DNA of 31,797 nt from Clostridiales bacterium (GTDB taxonomy: Bacteria > Bacillota > Clostridia > Christensenellales > CAG-138), in the NCBI GenBank assembly GCA_004556165.1, contig SFIR01000018.1, forward strand, positions 1 to 31,797. Direction: 5' to 3'. The notes under the pieces were generated by a model. It had not been told where the DNA came from and did no database searches. It was given only the letters and a program-made list of their open reading frames with translations. The position numbers and the translations under genes were made by a program. Numbering within the stretch: position 1 is the stretch's first letter; every line of letters starts with the position of its first letter. Positions 6,857 to 14,882 of this stretch are shown in pieces.

Positions 6857-9719
6857 CGAAAAGAATCGCCTCCCTCTGCCTGAACATAGCCTCCTCCATG
6901 ATGTCCGCTGCGGTCATAGCTTGGCTGTATATGTTTTGAGTGATATTGACGCCACTTGTAAATTTGCGAATATTGCCCTTATACTGTCCAGAGCTAATTT
7001 CCCCGCCAATTTCGAACCCGTAAAGTTCATTTTCAGCCTTGTTTCGCATTGACTTAAGGTCATTCATCATTGAATTGGTCGCCTTATCCATTCCGTCACC
7101 AAAGCCAATACCCAAGCCTTGAGCCATGTATTTACCAAATCCCGCAAAAACTGTTGACGGACTGTGGATTCCAAAAAAGTTCTTAATGCCACCGACCAAG
7201 TCGTCAAAAAAACCCGAAACTTGCTCCCAAAGCCATGATCCTGCTTCACTGATTCCTTCCCATATTCCACTGAGGAGACTTTTACCAATGTCAATCATAG
7301 ACCCCATCCGCGAACCAAAAGCGTTAACGATGCCGGCCACAATCTCGGGGACAGCTCCCACGATAGCCGCTATAATTTCGGGCAAACTCTCAATCAGCGA
7401 CACAAATAATTGTACACCAGCCAGTATAATTTGGTCAATATTGTCCGTTATCGCACCGCAGACGCCCTCTATAATCTGTGGGATTGCACTACATATAGTG
7501 GTAATTATAGTAGGCAGCTCATTGATTAGAGCAACGAACATATCAATTCCGCCCTGCACCAGAACTGGCAAATTTGCCAAAATTGCGTTAATTATGCTAT
7601 CGATTATCTGCGGAATTACAGCTACAATCGCTGAGATTATCTCAGGTAATGCGTCCACCAAAGCCGTGAACATAGCAATTCCACCTTGTATTATAAGAGG
7701 TAAATTCTCGGTGATTGCTCCTAAAATGCCGTCGATAATTTGCGGTAATGCTGCGCAAATAGTGGAAATTATAGTTGGCAATTCGCCTATCAATGCGGTG
7801 AACATGTCGATTCCGCCCTGTATTATTAACGGCAGATTTTCGGTTATAGCTGTCAAAATGCCATTGATAATGTCAGGTATCACTGCGACGATTGAACTCA
7901 ATATAGTTGGCAATTCCTCTACGAGTGACACGAAAAGCGTTATACCAGCTGAAATTATAGTAGGCAAATTTTCAGTTATTGCCGTAACAATTCCGTCGAT
8001 GATGTCGGGCAGTACGGCTACAATTTGCTTTATAATTTCGGGCAACGCATCGACAAGAGCCGTGAACAGCGTTATTCCTGCTTCTATGATAGTCGGCAAT
8101 GCGTCGCCTGTTAAAAAGGCAACTACCGCCATAACAAGTTGCAAAACAGCATTTATAATTGTTGGCAAGTTTTTCAAAAGCGCAGGAAGAACGCCGTTGA
8201 TTATCTTAGGCAATGCACTCGTTATTGTAGCGATTATTTTCGGCAGCCCATCAACCAACGCCGAAAAAAGCTTAATGCCAGCATCGATAAGCGTTGACGA
8301 ATTTTGCTGTATAACTTCGACCAAGCTGTTTATTATGCTTGGGATAATTTCTACAACTGCCGAAATTATAGCAGGTAACGCATCGCTCGACAAAAACTCC
8401 GCAACCATAGTGACAATACGCACGATAGCTTTGGTTATGGTTGGCAAAGCTTCAACCATCTTTTTCGATACGCTCTGAATTACCTCAAGCACAGCGTCAA
8501 GTATCGTTGAAATGTTGCTTGTGCTCGTCAACACTTCGAGGATCTGCTTTATAGATTCAATGGCAGTATCTGCAAGCTCGGGCAGCATTTCGCTAAGTCC
8601 CACAATCAGCTCGGTTATGATGTTTCCACCTGTCCGCACCAATTCGGGAAGGGACTTTGCAATGGTATCTACAATTAGCTTAATTGACTTTTTAGCCGTA
8701 GCTATGAGATTTTCGCTGTCGCCTAAAATTCCTTTAATAAGGCTCGCTATGATTTTTGCGCCGGATTCTATGAGTTTGGGCAAATACTTATTGATTAAGC
8801 CGGGGATTCTATCGACAATTTGGGGTAGCATTGTGTCGATGAGCTTTCCAATGCCGTCAAGCACTGTTTCAACTCGCGGCATGATATTTCTGCCAACTTG
8901 TGATACGGTCACAACCACATTGTCAATGAGCCTTTCAAGGTCTGCTTCATCATCCGCAAGCCCTGTCAGCAGGTTACTCCACGCTGCCTTTGCGGCCGCC
9001 ATTGAACCTTGAATCGTGTCCGATGCTTCACGGTTTGCATAGCCAGCCATACCTACCATTTCGATGTAATCTACAAGCGCACTTTGCGCATCTGCAAGAT
9101 TGTCAATCTGATAGTTTGTAGCTTCTCCGTTCGCCTCGTTCCATTCATTAACCTTGTCAATGACTTCCTGAAACCCTTCTTTTGTCGGCTTGATACCGAT
9201 TTGGAGGTTATCTAACATAGTGTAGTTAGATTTCATTATGCCATTGAAAGCATTTTGAATAGCCTCTTGCGAAGCTCCGGTCGCCGCGACAACATCAGCT
9301 TCAGCCGTAATGATTCTATCTGCCAGCTCGGCAGCCGCCTTTTCGTTGCCTCCTAACGCGGTCTTGAGACCTGTCGCAAAGCCGTTGACCTGACGCAGAT
9401 AGTCATTCTGGCTCATCTGGACTGTTGCGAAGGCGTTCTGTGCCTTGTTTGCAATGAAGTCGTAAGCATCACCGAACATCAGTTTTGCGCCGCCAACAAG
9501 CTGTTCATAATCGGCATATGCCTTAACCGCCGCCGTTCCGAGTGCGGTCGCTGCCGTTGCAGCAGCAGTAAGCGCGGCAGCTCCAACTTTCGCAGCGGTT
9601 TTAAGGCCGTTTCCGAGCTTTTCAGCAAATGAGCTTGTTTTAGCTGACGCATCATTAAGACCCTGTTCGTAGCCTTTTGTATCCAGCGATATTTTAGCCG
9701 CAACGTCGAATAAGTCCAT
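6849..9719 (-). CDS. Tape measure protein (956 aa) with 44-residue hydrophobic repeats
   Basis: Residues 1-290 are an Ala-rich helical head. From about 290 to 800 the protein is built of repeats; the best conserved, roughly 536-800, have a 44-residue period. The unit starts ENLPxIIxxGIxxF, continues LPxIIxxIxAxxPxII and ends GIxxAI. The C terminus has GSWLWEQVSGFFDDLVGGIK and HSPSTVFAGFGKYMAQGLG, typical of tape measures. The protein sets tail length: at about 0.15 nm per residue, roughly 140 nm (estimate). The start overlaps the preceding stop as TAATG. A 450-codon open frame on the opposite strand is a by-product of the repeats. Confidence 0.95.
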   Translation of the reverse strand: MDLFDVAAKISLDTKGYEQGLNDASAKTSSFAEKLGNGLKTAAKVGAAALTAAATAATALGTAAVKAYADYEQLVGGAKLMFGDAYDFIANKAQNAFATVQMSQNDYLRQVNGFATGLKTALGGNEKAAAELADRIITAEADVVAATGASQEAIQNAFNGIMKSNYTMLDNLQIGIKPTKEGFQEVIDKVNEWNEANGEATNYQIDNLADAQSALVDYIEMVGMAGYANREASDTIQGSMAAAKAAWSNLLTGLADDEADLERLIDNVVVTVSQVGRNIMPRVETVLDGIGKLIDTMLPQIVDRIPGLINKYLPKLIESGAKIIASLIKGILGDSENLIATAKKSIKLIVDTIAKSLPELVRTGGNIITELIVGLSEMLPELADTAIESIKQILEVLTSTSNISTILDAVLEVIQSVSKKMVEALPTITKAIVRIVTMVAEFLSSDALPAIISAVVEIIPSIINSLVEVIQQNSSTLIDAGIKLFSALVDGLPKIIATITSALPKIINGVLPALLKNLPTIINAVLQLVMAVVAFLTGDALPTIIEAGITLFTALVDALPEIIKQIVAVLPDIIDGIVTAITENLPTIISAGITLFVSLVEELPTILSSIVAVIPDIINGILTAITENLPLIIQGGIDMFTALIGELPTIISTICAALPQIIDGILGAITENLPLIIQGGIAMFTALVDALPEIISAIVAVIPQIIDSIINAILANLPVLVQGGIDMFVALINELPTIITTICSAIPQIIEGVCGAITDNIDQIILAGVQLFVSLIESLPEIIAAIVGAVPEIVAGIVNAFGSRMGSMIDIGKSLLSGIWEGISEAGSWLWEQVSGFFDDLVGGIKNFFGIHSPSTVFAGFGKYMAQGLGIGFGDGMDKATNSMMNDLKSMRNKAENELYGFEIGGEISSGQYKGNIRKFTSGVNITQNIYSQAMTAADIMEEAMFRQREAILFGV

Positions 9720-9907
9720 TAAACCACCTCCAATCCAGCTCTTTCCGCTACGTCAGCTATGATTTCTTCTGCCGTTCTTTCGTCTTTAGGCTTATTGTTG
9801 CCGATGAAATCAGTAAACGGCTTATCGATATATGAACCTCCGCTCTGCTTAGCAGTGTTTTCTGTCGTTATTCGCAAGCATTCGGTTACATATATGCGGT
9901 ATGCCAT
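9719..9907 (-). CDS. Tail assembly chaperone, C-terminal extension (probably reached by -1 frameshift)
   Basis: The segment MAYRIYVTECLRI...GGSYIDKPFTDFI...DERTAEEIIADVAERAGL is the small conserved protein or extension found between the tail chaperone and the tape measure in Firmicutes siphophages. An independent ATG at 9907 exists but lacks a Shine-Dalgarno sequence. The frame is open far upstream and overlaps the end of the 114-aa chaperone in the -1 frame, so a long fusion could be made by frameshifting, as for lambda G/GT. I list the ATG-bounded part; the true product may begin at 10311. It ends in a TAATG overlap with the tape measure. Confidence 0.7.
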   Translation of the reverse strand: MAYRIYVTECLRITTENTAKQSGGSYIDKPFTDFIGNNKPKDERTAEEIIADVAERAGLEVV

Positions 9908-9966
9908 TTCTTTTTGTTGTTCTTTGTATTTAGAAACGACATACCGCAAGAAAACATTTGCTCGCC

Positions 9967-9978
9967 TTATTCCTTTGT
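9967..9978 (-). other. Candidate -1 ribosomal frameshift site of the tail assembly chaperone
   Basis: The chaperone ends ACA AAG GAA TAA. A Lys tRNA on AAG could slip back one base onto AAA, which leads into the open -1 frame (GGA ATA AGG CGA...). GGAG lies five bases upstream of the AAAG. There is no perfect X-XXY-YYZ heptamer, so the exact site is uncertain; other slip points upstream (TCG GGG CAG) also fit the open frame. Confidence 0.4.
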
Positions 9979-10311
9979 ATTCTCCGAGGCAGAGGAACAG
10001 GCAGTCACGTCCTCCATCTGCCCCGAGGATGTAAAAAGCTGCTGCAAATCGGGATCATTGAACATGGAGAGCAGTTTAATCGGGAGCGAAAGAGCCGTGA
10101 AGTGGCATTCTTCAGGCGTTTTGCCGTCGAGCCGTGCAATTATTTCTTTTATCGCGCCCTTATGATTTTTAATAGCGACCTTGATAGCCGCCATCTTGCT
10201 GCGGCTGAAAGCCTCTTTAATTGCAGGGTCTGCAAGAATTTCTGTTGCCGGCTCTATAATATCAGCGATGAGTTCAAGTGCTGCATCGTCCTTGAATTCG
10301 GAAAGCTTCAT
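9967..10311 (-). CDS. Tail assembly chaperone (114 aa)
   Basis: This is a helical protein (MKLSEFKDDAALELIADIIE ... HKGAIKEIIARLDGKTPEEC) with the size and composition of Firmicutes tail assembly chaperones. It sits exactly between the major tail protein and the tape measure. Chaperones of this class coat the tape measure while the tube polymerises. GGAGG is eight bases upstream of the ATG. The C-terminal end lies in the -1 overlap described for the frameshift site. Confidence 0.8.
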   Translation of the reverse strand: MKLSEFKDDAALELIADIIEPATEILADPAIKEAFSRSKMAAIKVAIKNHKGAIKEIIARLDGKTPEECHFTALSLPIKLLSMFNDPDLQQLFTSSGQMEDVTACSSASENTKE

Positions 10312-10313
10312 AC

Positions 10314-10901
10314 TTATGCCTCCTCCGTGCCAGCCTTAATATACAGTTCAAAAGGTACGGTGTCCGGTGCATCCATGGAATAGTGCGCAGTGTATTCAAA
10401 CGCAAACTGTCCCTTTGCCTTATCTCCGCTCTGAAGCTGGAAGCCACCGGTTGAAAGTGCATTCATCATGTGAATTGCAATATAGCCACCATTAGTCGCT
10501 CCGTTCTTATCCGAGTAGTCGCCTATCCACCAGATATCCTTGAAGTCTGCAGGTGCGACGTCGTTTCTCGGCGTTACCTTAGTTGTGTCGGGGCTCCCAA
10601 TATCGGCTGTCGCAATAAGTGACTTCGCCTGAGCAGTATTGACAGTGAGGAAAGTACCGCTCAGCTTGACTTCCCAACTCTCAAGCTTCTTTAGTTCCAT
10701 CATATTCTTGGGACAGTTGTCGATGTCGTCGCCCAAGTCAGTATAGGTGGGCGTCGCGGTAAAACTAATGCCACCAGAAGTCGCACCGAGCATAGCATTG
10801 CTTTCGACAGTCCCAGTAGTCGGTGCGAAGCCGCTTGTAAGGATTCCCGCGTTAAGCTGTAGCTCCTTAAATGTGTTTGCAGGTATCTGCGTATATTTCA
10901 T
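10314..10901 (-). CDS. Major tail protein (195 aa)
   Basis: The sequence (MKYTQIPANTFKELQLNAGI, TPTYTDLGDDIDNCPKNMME, LSGTFLTVNTAQAKSLIATAD, ending in a beta-rich domain with MDAPDTVPFELYI) fits the phage tube/major tail protein families of Firmicutes siphophages in length and position. It polymerises into the tail tube around the tape measure. AGGAGG lies six bases before the start. Tail chaperone and tape measure follow in the usual order. Confidence 0.85.
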   Translation of the reverse strand: MKYTQIPANTFKELQLNAGILTSGFAPTTGTVESNAMLGATSGGISFTATPTYTDLGDDIDNCPKNMMELKKLESWEVKLSGTFLTVNTAQAKSLIATADIGSPDTTKVTPRNDVAPADFKDIWWIGDYSDKNGATNGGYIAIHMMNALSTGGFQLQSGDKAKGQFAFEYTAHYSMDAPDTVPFELYIKAGTEEA

Positions 10902-10909
10902 ATTGCCTC

Positions 10910-11287
10910 CTAATCACGGCTGAAATATTCAGCCTCAATGTTAATAATAATTCGTTTAATCATTTGGTCTGAAGCGTCTCCCATTCTTTGCGCAAACGGC
11001 TGACCGCGCTTAATCCAAATGCTCCCGCCATCGCAAAGGATAACGTTTCCACCATAGCCTATAGCCTCGCTGATTTCGTCGGCTTTAGCATTCGCATTGA
11101 CCCAGCTCGAATCACGATACCATAACGACGCGGTCATACCCACGCCACCTCCAAATGAATCAGTTATCAGCTGGTAAGTTATATACGGAAATGCGGGCTC
11201 ATCGACACCCGATGGTACTGAATTTTCTTCGAACGCGGGCAGTCCGAATCCTGCCCAAAACTCGTATATTGCTGCTGCTTTCGTCAT
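10910..11287 (-). CDS. Tail terminator / minor tail protein (125 aa)
   Basis: The sequence (KAAAIYEFWAGFGLPAFEEN, DEPAFPYITYQLITDSFGGG, YRDSSW, then KADEI, and C-terminal IIINIEAEYFS) matches the small protein preceding the major tail protein in many Gram-positive siphophages, thought to cap the tail tube. The ATG overlaps the upstream stop as ATGA. I assign it by position and overall pattern; no catalytic motif is expected. Confidence 0.7.
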   Translation of the reverse strand: MTKAAAIYEFWAGFGLPAFEENSVPSGVDEPAFPYITYQLITDSFGGGVGMTASLWYRDSSWVNANAKADEISEAIGYGGNVILCDGGSIWIKRGQPFAQRMGDASDQMIKRIIINIEAEYFSRD

Positions 11288-11631
11288 GCTAATGCAAACT
11301 CCTCAGCTGACACTTGTGCGAACTGGAAGCTCGCTCTTTCGGGCGTTATTTTGTCATCGCCGTTAGAAGTCACCCTAAAGATTTTGCCATCCGAAAGCCG
11401 CTTGAAAACACCATGGTATTCGAGCTGCACACGCTTTGGGACTGTAACGGTGTACAGGCTGGTTACACCTTGCACGGCTGCGGATTTTGCCTCGATTGAA
11501 TTATCGAATGTAATTGCCGCGTTAAATGCCGCACCTTCTATCCAGTTCGTAACCGTGCCGCCCTCTCCGTCGGGCAGTGTCGTGCGGTCAATCATCACGC
11601 ACGGTGTCATTGCTTCGTCAATCAGGCTCAT
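11284..11631 (-). CDS. Head-tail joining / head closure protein (115 aa)
   Basis: The protein is beta-rich (CVMIDRTTLPDGEGGTVTNW ... YTVTVPKRVQLEYHGVFKRL ... DGKIFRVTSNGDD). It has the shape of head closure (SPP1 gp16-like) proteins and lies second after the capsid, where these are found. The start at 11631 was chosen because it overlaps the upstream stop as ATGA and has GGAG six bases upstream; a four-codon longer start is less likely. Confidence 0.7.
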   Translation of the reverse strand: MSLIDEAMTPCVMIDRTTLPDGEGGTVTNWIEGAAFNAAITFDNSIEAKSAAVQGVTSLYTVTVPKRVQLEYHGVFKRLSDGKIFRVTSNGDDKITPERASFQFAQVSAEEFALA

Positions 11632-12041
11632 AATTTTCTCCATCTATTGAGTTCATTCTTAAACACGCTTCTCCAGCCAGCGGGCAAGCCATTCTCATCC
11701 GTTGCCTTGGTGTAGCTATAGCCGCCGAAACTCTCCGAAGTGTATGCCGTCGGTGAATTAGCCTCAGCCTTTTCGAAGTCGTCTATCTTGTGCAAGAGTT
11801 CAATAACTGCAGGCGGCACGGCCATAGCCCAAACCGCTCCGTCGAAAGTCTCATCGGTTAAGTCGTGAGCCGGATGCCGGTGCACTCCGTCGTTAAAGAC
11901 GCTTCCAACAATGCGGTAATATTGACCGCTTTGCAAAAAATTGGACGGCGAAATTGAACCGCCCGAAATTGTGAATGTTCCGAAACGCTTTTCGGTTTCA
12001 AAATAGTTGCGGATTTCCGCGCACAAATTTGTTAAGTCCAT
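11628..12041 (-). CDS. Head-tail connector protein (137 aa)
   Basis: The segments FTISGGSISPSNFLQSGQYY and RIVGSVFNDGVHRHP, then DETFDGAVWAMAVPPAVIEL, are a conserved pattern in the gene after the capsid of Clostridia siphophages, in the slot of adaptor or connector proteins. The protein likely docks on the portal. The stop overlaps the next start as ATGA. Assignment rests on pattern and synteny. Confidence 0.7.
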   Translation of the reverse strand: MDLTNLCAEIRNYFETEKRFGTFTISGGSISPSNFLQSGQYYRIVGSVFNDGVHRHPAHDLTDETFDGAVWAMAVPPAVIELLHKIDDFEKAEANSPTAYTSESFGGYSYTKATDENGLPAGWRSVFKNELNRWRKL

Positions 12042-12056
12042 ATTTCGCCGCCTTTC

Positions 12057-12179
12057 TTACTTTGCCGTTGGCTTCTTCGTTGGCTTATCTTTGACCTCCG
12101 TCCAGCCCTTCGCCTTGAAGCAGTCTATGTGGGCTTGGTCGGTGACCTCATAGGTTTGAGTGCCGTTGGTGAATTTCAT
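12057..12179 (-). CDS. Small hypothetical protein after the capsid (40 aa)
   Basis: The frame begins with ATG two bases after the capsid stop and ends at 12057. The product (MKFTNGTQTYEVTDQAHIDC ... KGWTEVKDKPTKKPTAK) has a GW motif and a Lys/Pro-rich tail. Similar 40-60-residue proteins occupy this slot in other siphophages. There is no strong ribosome binding site, so translation probably depends on coupling to the very abundant capsid gene. Confidence 0.65.
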   Translation of the reverse strand: MKFTNGTQTYEVTDQAHIDCFKAKGWTEVKDKPTKKPTAK

Positions 12180-12180
12180 A

Positions 12181-13002
12181 TTATGCGTTCTTATGAACCA
12201 CGATGCCATTCTTCTTGTTCTCAAGAACAAATGCATCATAGTAGATTCTGCCTTCTACAAGAGTGCCGTTAATGCCGGGCGGGTCGATGTGGGTCTTATA
12301 CTCGGCAAGCTTAACGGGAGATACCATCGCCGACTTATGAACGATAAGCAGCTCAACAGTTGCAGGCAGGTAAGAACTGGGGACAGGCACGATGTTCACG
12401 CCGTCAACCATGCCGACAGAGCCGTTCACAAGCATATCCTGTGCCATATCCGAAGCCTTAATGAACGAGGAATCGAGCTTAATGCACTTGTAAAAGTTGG
12501 GCGATACATACGCGACGCGGTTAGTCATGGGAACAAGGTCATCCATGAGCAGGTTCTGTGCGTCAAGGAAAACGCTGTATGCGTTGCTTGAGGTGACAGC
12601 GGCTGCGGTCGTGGTGTTGCCAGCACCGGTTACCCAAGCCGCAAGCCTGTACTTATCGATAGTGGGGATGATTACCTCGTCAACTTCCCTGCGGAGTGCT
12701 GCACCTGCGTCCTTAGCATTTGCGCTATCTTCCTGGTTGCGCTTATCAAGCGTAAAAGTAAAAGCCTTATCCTGCGTGAGGGTAAGGGTCTGAACGGTGT
12801 CGTTAAGCTCCGTGGGAGTGCCGTAACGTGCACTGCCGCTCATGGTATAATCGCCAAGGGCGACAGTGGGAATTGAATACACATTAACAGCGTTCACGCC
12901 AACGAAGTCGTAGTCGCTGTTAATAGCTGCGTTAGTGAGCGAAGCCTGAGAGAATCGCTCATCAACTTTGGATGAGTATTTTTCTGCGTAATTCTGAGCC
13001 AT
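12181..13002 (-). CDS. Major capsid protein (273 aa)
   Basis: Size, position directly after the scaffold, and content (DYDFVGVNAVNVYSIPTVAL, an RREVDEVIIPTIDKYRLAAW spine helix, AYVSPNFYKCI, the C-terminal GRIYYDAFVLENKKNGI) match HK97-fold coat proteins of the SPP1/P22-like lineage in Firmicutes phages. AAAGGA is about seven bases upstream. The nearby consensus promoter at 13624-13653 should give this gene high expression. The capsid likely assembles with the 182-aa scaffold rather than by covalent cross-links. Confidence 0.85.
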   Translation of the reverse strand: MAQNYAEKYSSKVDERFSQASLTNAAINSDYDFVGVNAVNVYSIPTVALGDYTMSGSARYGTPTELNDTVQTLTLTQDKAFTFTLDKRNQEDSANAKDAGAALRREVDEVIIPTIDKYRLAAWVTGAGNTTTAAAVTSSNAYSVFLDAQNLLMDDLVPMTNRVAYVSPNFYKCIKLDSSFIKASDMAQDMLVNGSVGMVDGVNIVPVPSSYLPATVELLIVHKSAMVSPVKLAEYKTHIDPPGINGTLVEGRIYYDAFVLENKKNGIVVHKNA

Positions 13003-13025
13003 GTTGAGTCCTTTCTAAAATCGAA

Positions 13026-13574
13026 TTAGCCGTCGAACCCTTCAAGGAACGGGTCCTTTTCGGACGGGTTGTTTTGCGGCGGTGTAGGGGTTTTAACTCC
13101 TGATGTTTTGACCGTTTCGATGAAATCTGACCAGTCTTCCTTAACCTTTTCGGTTAGCTTGGCTGCTTCTTTAGCCTTGCCGTCGTCCGCAAGCTCAACA
13201 GAGTCGATGTCCGATACTTTCACGATAGCGTCAATGCGCTTTTCTGATACGCCAGCCTCTTTGAGAATCTCGCGGAACGCCTTTTCTTTGGCCGCATGGG
13301 ATTCCTTTGCCTGAATATCGTTCTTGTACTCGTCAAACTCTGCCTTGAGCTTGTCATAGTCAGCTTTTGATACGGTTTCTTCGCCCTCTTTAGGGGCTTT
13401 CTTCTTTGCCGCTTCAAGCTGCCTCTGTACCTCGGGGAGCTTTTCAGCGTCCGCTTTGTAGCCGTCCCTCTCTTCCTTGAGTGCGTCTACTGTTTCGCTG
13501 TGGGCTTCAATGATTTGGTCGACCTTCTCATCTTCGATGCCCAATGCTTTCAAAAATCTGCGCGTTAGTGACAT
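13026..13574 (-). CDS. Capsid scaffolding protein, GP20-like (182 aa)
   Basis: The protein is highly charged and predicted almost wholly helical (LKEERDGYKADAEKLPEVQR, DYDKLKAEFDEYKNDIQAKE). It has a short Pro-rich, acidic C terminus (KTPTPPQNNPSEKDPFLEGF), as in GP20-type scaffolds that guide capsid assembly and then leave. GGAGG is five bases before the ATG. It is the first gene downstream of the promoter at 13624-13653 and precedes the capsid gene by 23 bases. Confidence 0.85.
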   Translation of the reverse strand: MSLTRRFLKALGIEDEKVDQIIEAHSETVDALKEERDGYKADAEKLPEVQRQLEAAKKKAPKEGEETVSKADYDKLKAEFDEYKNDIQAKESHAAKEKAFREILKEAGVSEKRIDAIVKVSDIDSVELADDGKAKEAAKLTEKVKEDWSDFIETVKTSGVKTPTPPQNNPSEKDPFLEGFDG

Positions 13575-13623
13575 ATAACCTCCTATGCTTCGTTGGCGTT
13601 ACTTTGCCATTCGGTTTCACTAT

Positions 13624-13653
13624 ATTATACTACATACAAGCATTTTTTGTCAA
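13624..13653 (-). promoter_or_regulatory. Near-consensus sigma-A promoter before scaffold and capsid
   Basis: On the minus strand a perfect TTGACA (13653-13648) is followed after 18 bp by a perfect TATAAT (13629-13624). The -35 box contains the stop codon of the HK97 gp10-like gene. The expected leader to the scaffold start is about 43 nt. This is an internal promoter within the late gene block. Confidence 0.85.
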
Positions 13654-13970
13654 GCGTTTTGCATTGAACTCTTTATAAGTTGCTTGTATTCGTCCGAATG
13701 ATTTTGGGCCGCCATCTGCAGCATGTGATGTGCTGTGTTTGTGCGGCTTCCCAGTTCTACAGGCAAGCAATACTCGACATTAGAGCCAATATATGCGGCG
13801 TTGCCCTTTACTGCGTGCGACATGCTGTTTCTGAGCCTGCCGGTATCGACCGGGGTTTCCTTTTTTGCGTATCTCTCTGCTGCAAGCCCTACAGCCTCAA
13901 GCCCTCGTTGTGCCGCTGTCTGCAAAGCTGCCGCATACTCTCTGCTGTTGTCCGTCACCGATACTTTCAT
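13650..13970 (-). CDS. HK97 gp10-like head-tail protein (106 aa)
   Basis: AAERYAKKETPVDTGRLRNS followed by MSHAV is the signature of the HK97 gp10 family (KxxxPVDTGxLRxS). VEYCLPVELGSRTN and a C-terminal helix follow. Members are tail completion or head-tail proteins and normally lie after the connectors. Here the gene precedes the scaffold, next to the MuF-like gene, an uncommon position also seen in some Clostridia phages with SPP1 gp7-like proteins. Confidence 0.8.
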   Translation of the reverse strand: MKVSVTDNSREYAAALQTAAQRGLEAVGLAAERYAKKETPVDTGRLRNSMSHAVKGNAAYIGSNVEYCLPVELGSRTNTAHHMLQMAAQNHSDEYKQLIKSSMQNA

Positions 13971-13973
13971 TGT

Positions 13974-14882
13974 TTACCTCACCGACTTAAATCCTAAAAT
14001 CTTCGCTGCGATAGTGCAGCGGCAGTTCCAAACGTTGGCACCGTTGGCGGATGGGTCTCCGGGGTACATAATTTTGCCGATTGCGTTTTCAAACGGCTCG
14101 TCAACTCCAACCGTTACACCGTCGAGCTCTCTGTGCCAGTCTCTTGTTCGTCCGTCGCTTGTTGCAATCCATTCGCGTTCAAGAATTATTCCCATTGCTG
14201 CCGCTCTCTCGAAGCCGTCTTGTCTGCCTTTGTTTTCGGCACTTGTCACCATAGTTCGCGCTGCACTAATGGCTGACCTTAAATTCATGCCGATCACCTG
14301 TGCCAGCCGGTCTGCAATCTTATCCATTGATTCGCCTTGGAGAATCCCTTGCAACACCTCGGCGTTCATCTTTTCGATGTTCCATGCGACATCTTTCGCA
14401 AAGTCAAGTTCTCGCATCGGCAATAATGAGCTGTCAGATTCAACCAGATTTCTAATGGTATCCGCATCGGTCAGCGTGAACGAATAGCCTCCGATGCCGT
14501 TAAACGCTTCTCCGGTTGCGTTATAGTTCATGGCATAAACCTCGGGCAGGTTATTATTGATGTACGCTGTCGCCGTTTCGTTGACATGTGCAAGCTGCTC
14601 GGCTGTCTGCCGTGTCAATTCCCGGTATCGCTTATCCGTGAGCGTGCGTTCTCGCTTGGCTTTTTGTAGGCTCTTGCCAAGCTGTCTTGCAAGCTCCGTA
14701 TCGTTGGCGGCTTTAGCTTCTTGGTACTGCCTTTGCAGGTCTGAGATTTCCGCGCCAGCTTCTTTCATATACGCCTCCCAAGCCTCACCGATTTCACTGC
14801 TTGCTCGGGTGTATATCGCCCTGAGCCGACGTTCCATTTTGTCGAGCAACTCGTCCGTAGCTAAATGTGCTTTATCGACCAC
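13974..14882 (-). CDS. Minor head protein, MuF / SPP1 gp7 family (302 aa)
   Basis: The C-terminal 75 residues carry the MuF pattern: REWIATSDGRTRDWHRELDG, GVDEPF, MYPGDP and the terminal WNCRC motif (Cys at about 287 and 289). Residues 1-110 are a long helical, charged segment. The SPP1 gp7 group binds the portal and enters the capsid to assist DNA handling. The start is GTG at 14882, inside the last codons of the endolysin, with GGAG eight bases upstream. No toxin domain is fused to the MuF domain. Confidence 0.85.
   Translation of the reverse strand: MVDKAHLATDELLDKMERRLRAIYTRASSEIGEAWEAYMKEAGAEISDLQRQYQEAKAANDTELARQLGKSLQKAKRERTLTDKRYRELTRQTAEQLAHVNETATAYINNNLPEVYAMNYNATGEAFNGIGGYSFTLTDADTIRNLVESDSSLLPMRELDFAKDVAWNIEKMNAEVLQGILQGESMDKIADRLAQVIGMNLRSAISAARTMVTSAENKGRQDGFERAAAMGIILEREWIATSDGRTRDWHRELDGVTVGVDEPFENAIGKIMYPGDPSANGANVWNCRCTIAAKILGFKSVR

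Noticed and set aside
7126..8478. A 450-codon open frame on the plus strand
   Set aside because: It lies wholly opposite the tape measure repeats, has no ribosome binding site and consists of low-complexity Ile/Ser/Ala repeats that mirror the coding strand.
13735..14487. A 250-codon plus-strand open frame
   Set aside because: It is antisense to the MuF-like and gp10-like genes, with Ser/Ala/Leu-rich composition typical of reversed coding sequence.
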